In this document: one piece after another, positions 58,814 to 64,000 of the stretch | How the letters are laid out: each line of letters opens with the position of its first letter | Numbering within the stretch: position 1 is the stretch's first letter | DNA from: Microbacterium sp. Root53 | GTDB lineage: Bacteria > Actinomycetota > Actinomycetes > Actinomycetales > Microbacteriaceae | Reading direction: 5' to 3' | Assembly: GCF_001426925.1 (NCBI RefSeq) | Contig: NZ_LMFR01000001.1 | Span: forward strand, 4,313 to 68,312 | Length of the DNA: 64,000 nucleotides | Notes under the pieces: generated by a model | What the model saw: the letters and a program-made list of their open reading frames with translations, nothing else | The model's database searches: none | What the model was told of the DNA's origin: nothing | Position numbers and translations under genes: made by a program

Positions 58814-60318
58814 CGGATCTGGACGGCCTGTACCGGCACGCGCACGGCACGCGCGTCGTCGTGATCGGCGGCGGGATCGGCGGCCTCGTGGCCGCGCGCG
58901 AGTTCGCCAAGGTCGGCATGGTCGTCACGGTGCTGGAGGCGGGCGATCGCCTCGGCGGCGCGATCCGCGGCGGCGAGGTGGCCGGTCTGGAGCTCGACCT
59001 CGGTGCCGAAAGCTTCGCGACCCGCGGGGGCCACGTCCGCGCCCTGGTCGACGAGCTCGGCCTGGGCGACGCAGTCGTCGAGCCCGACCGGGCCGGCGCC
59101 TGGGTCGCGGGTCTCCCGGGCGGCAGGGCCGAGCCCCTCCCCAAGGGCGGCGTGCTCGGCATCCCGGCCAACCCGTTCGCGGAGGACGTCCGCCGGGTGA
59201 TCGGATGGGGCGGCGCGTGGCGCGCGTACCTCGACCGCCTGCGCCCGCCGCTCACGATCGGGCACGAGCACAGCCTCGGCCGGCTGGTCGAGTCGCGCCT
59301 CGGCTCCGCCGTGCTCGACCGGCTCGTCGCGCCCGTCACCACGGGCGTGTACTCGGCCCGGCCGCACGACATCGACGTGGACGCCGCCGCCCCGGGCCTG
59401 AACGCGGCGCTGACGCGCGCCGGATCGCTCACGGGAGCGGTCGCGGAGCTCACGGCCGCGCGTCAGGGCAAGGCGCCCGGGTCGGCCGTGCTCGGGCTCG
59501 CGGGCGGCATGGGCCGCCTCGTCGCGGCGCTCGAGTCCGAGCTCGCGTCGGCGGGCGTGGAGATCCGCACGGGGACGCCGGTCGCGTCGCTCGAGCGTGC
59601 GGCGGGCGGCTGGCTGGTCGGCGCCGCGCGGGATGGGGAGCCGGAGGGCGCCGGACTGACGCCGCCTCCGGCCGAGGGCGTCGAGCCGTCGGACCTCGAC
59701 GGCGAGCGCAGCCTGTTCGCGGACGTGGTGCTCGTGGCGACCGAGGAGGCCGCCGCCCGCCGCCTGCTGGCGCCGCACATCGAGGGCCTGGCCGCCGAGG
59801 CCCCGCTGCCCGGTCCCGCGGTCGACATCGTCACGCTCGTGCTGGAGGCGCCGGAGCTCGATGCCGCGCCGCGCGGCACCGGCGTGCTCACCGTGCCCGG
59901 CTCGTCGCGCGCCAAGGCCCTCACGCACGTCACCGCCAAGTGGGCGTGGGTGCGTGAGCGCGCGGCCGGGCGGCACGTCGTGCGCGTCTCGTTCGGAACG
60001 CAGGACGAGGCCCCGGCCACGTCGCGCCTGGATCGGGACGAGGTCGCCGAGCTCGCGCTCGCCGAGGCCGCCGGCCTGCTGGGCGTGCCGCTGCGGCGGC
60101 GGCAGCTGCTCGGCGCGCGCCTCGAGCGCTTCGCCCAGTCGCAGCCCGCCTCGCGCGTCGGCCATCGCGACGAGACCGAGCGCACCCGCGCGCTCCTGGC
60201 ATCCACCCCCGGCATCGGCGCCGTCGGCGCCTGGCTCGCCGGAACCGGCCTGGCGCAGGTGGTGCCCGACGCGATCGCCGAGGCCGATCGCGTGCGCCGC
60301 GCCGCCCTCTTCGGCTGA
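58810..60318 (+). CDS. hemG: Coproporphyrinogen III / protoporphyrinogen oxidase, HemY type
   Basis: 502 residues. FAD-binding [19 protein letters not shown] and [17 protein letters not shown], then [36 protein letters not shown] (the HemY signature in pieces), and C-terminal [26 protein letters not shown]. With a HemQ gene in the same cluster it should oxidise coproporphyrinogen III to coproporphyrin III. An insertion rich in Pro/Glu ([22 protein letters not shown]) lies near residue 290. It is translationally coupled to hemE. Confidence 0.95.
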   Translation: MTDLDGLYRHAHGTRVVVIGGGIGGLVAAREFAKVGMVVTVLEAGDRLGGAIRGGEVAGLELDLGAESFATRGGHVRALVDELGLGDAVVEPDRAGAWVAGLPGGRAEPLPKGGVLGIPANPFAEDVRRVIGWGGAWRAYLDRLRPPLTIGHEHSLGRLVESRLGSAVLDRLVAPVTTGVYSARPHDIDVDAAAPGLNAALTRAGSLTGAVAELTAARQGKAPGSAVLGLAGGMGRLVAALESELASAGVEIRTGTPVASLERAAGGWLVGAARDGEPEGAGLTPPPAEGVEPSDLDGERSLFADVVLVATEEAAARRLLAPHIEGLAAEAPLPGPAVDIVTLVLEAPELDAAPRGTGVLTVPGSSRAKALTHVTAKWAWVRERAAGRHVVRVSFGTQDEAPATSRLDRDEVAELALAEAAGLLGVPLRRRQLLGARLERFAQSQPASRVGHRDETERTRALLASTPGIGAVGAWLAGTGLAQVVPDAIAEADRVRRAALFG

Positions 60319-60384
60319 TCCGCGCGGCCCCGCGACATCACAGCCCCCCCGCAACGTCACATCGGGGCCGGATGGGGCTTCCAC

Positions 60385-61947
60385 GTGCGGACCTCCCGGC
60401 GCGTGTCGTTCGACGTCGGAGCGGAGCGCGCCGACCGCGTCGTGATCGAGGCGGAGGTCGACGCGCCCGCCGGCGCCGAGCGCGCCGTCGAGGTCGCCCT
60501 CTACTCGGGATCCCCCGCCGTCGTGCTCGACCGGTTCCTCGCCGAGGTGGGGCGCCCGGCCGAGCTTCCCGACTGGGTGTTCGGGCTGTGGGCGAGCGGC
60601 AACGAGTGGAACACCCAGGCCGAGGTGCTGCGGCAGATGGAGCTGCACCGCGAGCACCGCATCCCGGTGCGCAACGTCGTGATCGAGGCGTGGAGCGACG
60701 AGTCGAGCTTCACGATCTTCCGCGACGCGCGGTACGCGGTGCGCGAGGACGGCGGCCCGATGCGGCTGTCCGACTTCACGTTCCCCGCCGACGGGGCGTG
60801 GCCCGATCCGAAGGGCATGGTCGACGCGCTGCACGAGGAGGGCGTGCGCGTGCACCTCTGGCAGATCCCGCTGATCAAGATGCGCCCGCATCCGGTGGGC
60901 CAGGCCGCGGCCGACGCGCGCGCGGCCCGCGAGGCCGGCGTGCTGATCCGCGAGGAGACGCCCGACGGCGGCCTGCGCCCGTACCGCAACCGCGGCTGGT
61001 GGTTCCCGCTGTCGCTCATGCCCGACCTGACCGACGAGCGCGCGGCGCGGTGGTGGACCGAGAAGCGGCGCTATCTCGTCGAGGAGGTGGGCGTCGACGG
61101 CTTCAAGACCGACGGCGGCGAGCACGCGTGGGGCGCCGAGCTGGCCTATCTCGACGGGCGGCGCGGCGACGAGGCGAACAACACGTTCCCGACCGCGTAC
61201 GCCGCGGCCTACGGACGGCTCCTCGAGTCGGCCGGCAAGGCACCCGTGACGTTCAGCCGGGCGGGGTTCACCGGGTCCCAGGCGCACGGCGCCTTCTGGG
61301 CCGGCGACGAGAACTCCACCTGGGAGGCGTTCCGCTGGTCGATGCTGGCGGGGCTGTCCGCCGCCGCGAGCGGGATCGTGTACTGGGGATGGGACATCGC
61401 GGGCTTCTCGGGTCCGATCCCGGACGCCGAGCGGTACGTGCGCGCCATGGCCGCGAGCGTCTTCGTGCCGATCATGCAGTACCACTCGGAGTTCAACCAC
61501 CACCGCCTGCCGTCGAACGACCGCACCCCGTGGAACATCGCCGAGCGCACGGGCGACGCCGCCGTGATCGACGAGGTGCGGGAGCTCGTGGAGCTGCGCG
61601 AGCGGCTCGTCCCGTACCTTGCGGAGTCGGCTCGCGCGACCATCCGGACGTCCCGGCCGCTCATGCGCCCGCTCTTCTTCGACCACCCCGACGACGAGCG
61701 CGTGTGGGCGCACCCGATCCAGTGGCTGCTCGGGGACGACGTGCTCGTGGCTCCCGTGCTCGAGCCCGGTGCCGTGACCTGGGAGGTGTACCTGCCGCAG
61801 GGCGAGTGGATCGACGCACGCACCGGGGCGGCGGTGACCGGCGGCGCGCCCCACCTCGCGGACGTCGCCGCCCGCGCGACGGTGCCGGTGTTCGTGCGCG
61901 AGCCGGCGTGGGAGCGGCTGCGGGAGGTGTTCCGGCCCCGGGACTGA
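60385..61947 (+). CDS. Glycoside hydrolase family 31, N-terminally truncated
   Basis: 520 residues from a GTG. The catalytic barrel is nearly complete: PDWVFGLWASGNEWNTQAEV, VVIEAWSDES, VDGFKTDGGEHAWG with the nucleophile Asp, FWAGDENSTWEAFRWSMLAGL with the acid/base Asp, and YWGWDIAGFSG. GH31 enzymes usually have 200 or more residues ahead of this. Family-like text continues in frame upstream of the GTG (GAGWGFHV) to the hemG stop, with no other start, so the N-terminal beta-sandwich has been lost. Probably a decaying alpha-glucosidase/alpha-xylosidase-like gene placed between hemG and the small envelope genes. Confidence 0.8.
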   Translation: MRTSRRVSFDVGAERADRVVIEAEVDAPAGAERAVEVALYSGSPAVVLDRFLAEVGRPAELPDWVFGLWASGNEWNTQAEVLRQMELHREHRIPVRNVVIEAWSDESSFTIFRDARYAVREDGGPMRLSDFTFPADGAWPDPKGMVDALHEEGVRVHLWQIPLIKMRPHPVGQAAADARAAREAGVLIREETPDGGLRPYRNRGWWFPLSLMPDLTDERAARWWTEKRRYLVEEVGVDGFKTDGGEHAWGAELAYLDGRRGDEANNTFPTAYAAAYGRLLESAGKAPVTFSRAGFTGSQAHGAFWAGDENSTWEAFRWSMLAGLSAAASGIVYWGWDIAGFSGPIPDAERYVRAMAASVFVPIMQYHSEFNHHRLPSNDRTPWNIAERTGDAAVIDEVRELVELRERLVPYLAESARATIRTSRPLMRPLFFDHPDDERVWAHPIQWLLGDDVLVAPVLEPGAVTWEVYLPQGEWIDARTGAAVTGGAPHLADVAARATVPVFVREPAWERLREVFRPRD

Positions 61948-62079
61948 GGCCTAGCGGGTCGCGGTCCCCACCGCAAGCGGATGCCGATCCGGGAATACGG
62001 CGCTAGCCTTGGCAGAGTCCGTCGGCGGATCACGCGATGCGCGGTCCATTGGCACATCCGAACGACGTGAGGAGAACCC

Positions 62080-62400
62080 ATGCGGGGGAAGTTGGGACTC
62101 GTGATCGGCCTCGGTGCGGGCTACGTGCTCGGCACGCGCGCCGGCCGTCAGCGGTACGAGCAGATCAAGACCCAGGCGCTCAAGGTCTGGAACCTCGAGC
62201 CCGTGCAGGAGCAGGTCGGCAAGGCCAAGAAGCTCGCCACGTCCAGCGCCATGGCGCTGCCTCGCGCCGCGTGGAGCGGCGTGGTGGGCGTCGCCAAGGC
62301 CGCCGCCAAGCAGGGCACGCCCGGCACCAAGCTCGACGCCGCCCTCGACGCGACCAAGGACGCGGCCGAGGACGTGAAGAAGGCGGCTGACGACCGATGA
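62080..62400 (+). CDS. Small YtxH-like envelope protein
   Basis: 106 residues with a short N-terminal hydrophobic stretch (LGLVIGLGAGYVLGTRAGRQRYEQI) and an amphipathic, Lys/Ala-rich helical tail. GLGAGYVLGTRAGR followed by YEQI is the usual opening of a common actinobacterial small-protein family. GAGGAG precedes the ATG. It overlaps the next gene by ATGA and belongs to a three-gene set with a holin-X-like protein and a DUF3618 protein, often found beside heme genes in actinobacteria. Function unknown. Confidence 0.85.
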   Translation: MRGKLGLVIGLGAGYVLGTRAGRQRYEQIKTQALKVWNLEPVQEQVGKAKKLATSSAMALPRAAWSGVVGVAKAAAKQGTPGTKLDAALDATKDAAEDVKKAADDR

Positions 62401-62807
62401 CCATGCGCTCGCCGCTGCGCGACCGGGCGGACGACGGGCTCTTCACGCTGATCGGCGACGTGCCGCAGCTGGTGAAGAACCTGGTCGTCGCCGAGTTCAA
62501 CGCCGTCAAGGGCTGGGCCGTCAAGACCGCGACCGACGCGGGCATCGGCACGGGCTTCATGATCGTGGCGCTGTTCTTCATCGCCTGGGTCGTGCCGATG
62601 TTCCTGGTCTTCCTGACGGCGCTGCTCTCGCTGTGGCTGCCCGTGTGGGCGTCCGCGCTGATCGTGATGGGCATCGGGGTGGTGCTCGCGCTGGTGGCCG
62701 GCATCGTGGGACTCGTCTTCTACCGTCGCATCGGCCGCCGCGAGAGCCCCATCCAGGCCGCAAAGACCGACGTGCTGATCGTGAAGGACGCCGCCGATGA
62801 GTATTGA
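62397..62807 (+). CDS. Phage-holin-family / Holin-X-like membrane protein
   Basis: 136 residues. The N-terminal part LRDRADDGLFTLIGDVPQLVKNLVVAEFNAVK is a conserved amphipathic segment. Two membrane spans follow: GFMIVALFFIAWVVPMFLVF and ASALIVMGIGVVLALVAGIV, with a basic end YRRIGRR. Family members are annotated as putative actinobacterial holins, but the chromosomal context shows a resident membrane protein, not a phage gene. It overlaps both neighbours. Confidence 0.85.
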   Translation: MTMRSPLRDRADDGLFTLIGDVPQLVKNLVVAEFNAVKGWAVKTATDAGIGTGFMIVALFFIAWVVPMFLVFLTALLSLWLPVWASALIVMGIGVVLALVAGIVGLVFYRRIGRRESPIQAAKTDVLIVKDAADEY

Positions 62808-63084
62808 CACGCTCCGCCACACCTCACTGACGCCCCGCACCGTGGTGCCGAGCGGGATCACCGACCCGGTCGAGCGCGCCCGCGCCGAGCTGAAGGCCGC
62901 GCTCGCCGCGATCGAGCACAAGGCGAACCTCCCGGCGCGCGCCGCCGAGAAGATCGAGGCCGGCGCGGTGAAGGCCCGCGCCTTCGCACGCCGGCAGCCC
63001 GCCGCCGCGGCGGCAGGCGCCGTGGGCGTCGCCCTGGCGCTCGGCGCCGCGATCTGGGGTCTCGCCCGCCTGATCTCCCGCTGA
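62797..63084 (+). CDS. DUF3618 family protein
   Basis: 95 residues. DPVERARAELKAALAAIEHKANLPARAAEK is the DUF3618 segment, followed by ARAFARRQPAAAAAGAVGVALALGAAIWGLARLI, a single C-terminal membrane span. It overlaps the holin-like gene by 11 bases. Function unknown; it is probably an inner-membrane partner of the two preceding proteins. Confidence 0.85.
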   Translation: MSIDTLRHTSLTPRTVVPSGITDPVERARAELKAALAAIEHKANLPARAAEKIEAGAVKARAFARRQPAAAAAGAVGVALALGAAIWGLARLISR

Positions 63085-63104
63085 GCCGAGGGCGGGCTTC
63101 ATCC

Positions 63105-63147
63105 GTTTCGACTCCGCTCGCTGGCGCTCGCTCCGCTCAACGACCGG
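63105..63147. repeat. Intergenic repeat of a type seen in Microbacteriaceae
   Basis: GTTTCGACTCCGCTCGCTGG followed by CGCTCGCTCCGCTCAACGAC and CGG resembles an extragenic element that I recall as frequent in Microbacterium and relatives (GTTTCGACTCGC...CTCAACGACC). It sits between the DUF3618 gene and hemQ and may act as a terminator-like element. Only one copy is in this window. Confidence 0.5.
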
Positions 63148-63232
63148 GTAGGGGAGCCCGGGCGGGGGATCCGATAGCCAGTCGTGATCCTCTCGGTTTG
63201 TCCCCTCACCACGCGAGGGGGAGGATGGGTCC

Positions 63233-63937
63233 ATGGCTGAGCAGCACCCCGCGAACCCGGCCGGCGACACCCCCGAGGTCGTCGGCGACAACTACAGCCT
63301 CTGGGCCGTCTGGCGCCGCGATCCCGCCCGCGCCGTGCCCGAGGCGCACGACACCGAGCTCGAGGACATCGTCTCGTTCCTCGCCGACGGCGGCGTGACG
63401 GTCCGCGGCTTCTACGACGTGAGCGGCCTGCGCGCCGACGCCGACCTGATGGTGTGGATGCACGGTCCGGTGGCCGAGGACCTGCAGAAGGCGGTGCGCC
63501 GCCTGCGCCGCACCGAGCTCATCCGCACGCTGCTCCCCACCTGGAACGCCATGGCGGTGCACCGCGACGCCGAGTTCAACAAGAGCCACGTGCCCGGCTA
63601 CCTGCGCGGCATCCCGCCCAAGCAGTGGCTGACGGTCTACCCGTTCGTCCGCAGCTACGAGTGGTACCTGCTGCCCGACGAGGAGCGCCGCCAGATGCTC
63701 GCCGACCACGGCCGCAAGGGCGCCGCGTTCCGCGGGGTCACCGCCAACACGATGGCGTCGTTCGCCCTCGGCGACTACGAGTGGATGCTGCCCATGGAGG
63801 CGGATCAGCTCACCGACCTCGTGGACATGATGCGCGAGCTGCGCTACACCGAGGCCCGCCGCCACGTGCGCGAGGAGGTGCCGTTCTTCACGGGCCGCCG
63901 GATCGAGATCCCCGAGATCGCCGAGATCCTGCAGTGA
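63233..63937 (+). CDS. hemQ: Coproheme decarboxylase HemQ (ChdC)
   Basis: 234 residues of the chlorite-dismutase-like family. YSLWAVWRRDP opens the first ferredoxin-like half. YPFVRSYEWYLLPDEERRQMLADHGRKG contains the conserved Tyr region (Tyr142/Tyr145) and the proximal heme ligand His159. EVPFFTGRRI is the usual end. It decarboxylates coproheme to heme b, the last step of the coproporphyrin-dependent pathway of Gram-positive bacteria. GAGG precedes the ATG. The stop overlaps the hemC start. Confidence 0.95.
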   Translation: MAEQHPANPAGDTPEVVGDNYSLWAVWRRDPARAVPEAHDTELEDIVSFLADGGVTVRGFYDVSGLRADADLMVWMHGPVAEDLQKAVRRLRRTELIRTLLPTWNAMAVHRDAEFNKSHVPGYLRGIPPKQWLTVYPFVRSYEWYLLPDEERRQMLADHGRKGAAFRGVTANTMASFALGDYEWMLPMEADQLTDLVDMMRELRYTEARRHVREEVPFFTGRRIEIPEIAEILQ

Positions 63938-64000
63938 CCGACGCCGTGGCGGTCCCGGACGCACCGCCCATCCGCCTGGGCACGCGCCGCAGCGCGCTGG
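63934..64000 (+). CDS. hemC: Hydroxymethylbilane synthase (porphobilinogen deaminase), first 22 codons
   Basis: A GTG overlapping the hemQ stop opens a frame that runs off the window: TDAVAVPDAPPIRLGTRRSAL. The IRLGTRRSAL segment is the invariant HemC N-terminus that contacts the substrate. The place after hemQ supports it. The rest is outside the window. Confidence 0.85.
   Translation, partial: MTDAVAVPDAPPIRLGTRRSAL

Noticed and set aside
57964..61854. A 1296-codon open frame on the minus strand
   Set aside because: It lies opposite hemE, hemG and the GH31 gene, has the Arg/His/Gly-rich composition of a high-GC antisense frame and no domain.
62397..62807. Prophage holin
   Set aside because: The gene sits in a conserved small-protein trio beside heme genes, without endolysin or other phage genes.
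1..64000. tRNA, rRNA, integrase, transposase or att-site duplications marking a mobile element
   Set aside because: None could be recognised on either strand by reading.

Overview
The window reads as the chromosome of a high-GC actinobacterium, most likely a Microbacterium or close Microbacteriaceae relative. Reasons: very high GC with G/C-ending codons, a coproporphyrin-type heme operon ending in an actinobacterial HemQ, FCD-type GntR regulators, and an intergenic element (63105-63147) of a kind I associate with Microbacteriaceae. The genus is inferred from style, not from a marker gene.

Layout. 1-2900: flank with the end of an FCD regulator, a DUF1801 protein, an HhH-GPD glycosylase, a Fic protein with a damaged 5' end, and a 42-codon copy of the glycosylase start beyond the Fic gene. 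2900-13500: an aromatic-acid-like catabolic block. It holds a [2Fe-2S] ferredoxin, a Rieske oxygenase, a 160-aa orphan, a PanB-like barrel, a Cys-nucleophile alpha/beta hydrolase, an RpiB-like protein, two 4,5-dihydroxyphthalate-decarboxylase family proteins, a zinc alcohol dehydrogenase, a LigK/RraA-type aldolase, a LigJ-type hydratase and a ferredoxin reductase. 13600-23120: a FadR-type repressor, a LysR regulator, two solute-binding lipoproteins, an aldehyde dehydrogenase, an SDR, a DUF6282 hydrolase and a scar zone with three broken genes. 23350-28980: a complete peptide/nickel-type ABC transporter facing a Fur-family gene. 29250-52760: two cupin + EutA-like gene pairs, a third cupin, a MoxR-VWA pair, three isochorismatase-fold genes, four more solute-binding lipoproteins, a HyuA/solute-binding chimera, one Fbp-type permease/ATPase set and three MFS carriers. 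52940-56140: a TctABC transporter. 56337-64000: housekeeping heme genes hemA, hemE, hemG, hemQ and hemC, with a truncated GH31 gene and three small envelope genes between hemG and hemQ.

How it fits together. About 53 kb (2.9-56.1 kb) looks like one accessory catabolic island. Its transcription units share a palindrome, TGGT-N3-ACCA, in front of the ferredoxin/oxygenase operon, the alcohol dehydrogenase divergon, the ferredoxin reductase, an Fbp-type transporter operon and TctABC. Weaker copies precede two cupin genes. This is the known site type of FadR/PdhR-class GntR proteins, and such a repressor is encoded at 13603-14346. Import would run through TctABC, the Fbp-type ABC system with several paralogous binding proteins, and the MFS carriers. 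Catabolism would use the three-component Rieske system, decarboxylases, and LigJ- and LigK-like lower-pathway enzymes. No LigAB-type ring-cleaving enzyme is visible, so the cupins are candidates for that step.

The most unusual feature is the twice-repeated pairing of a bicupin protein with an EutA-like ASKHA ATPase, with no ethanolamine ammonia-lyase. One EutA-like protein has a His/Asp-rich metal-binding-like N-terminus. A MoxR-VWA pair without a CO dehydrogenase lies in the same region. I infer an ATP-driven activation or metallation system for mononuclear-metal cupin enzymes; this is not proven. All functions are inferred by reading; no database search was run.
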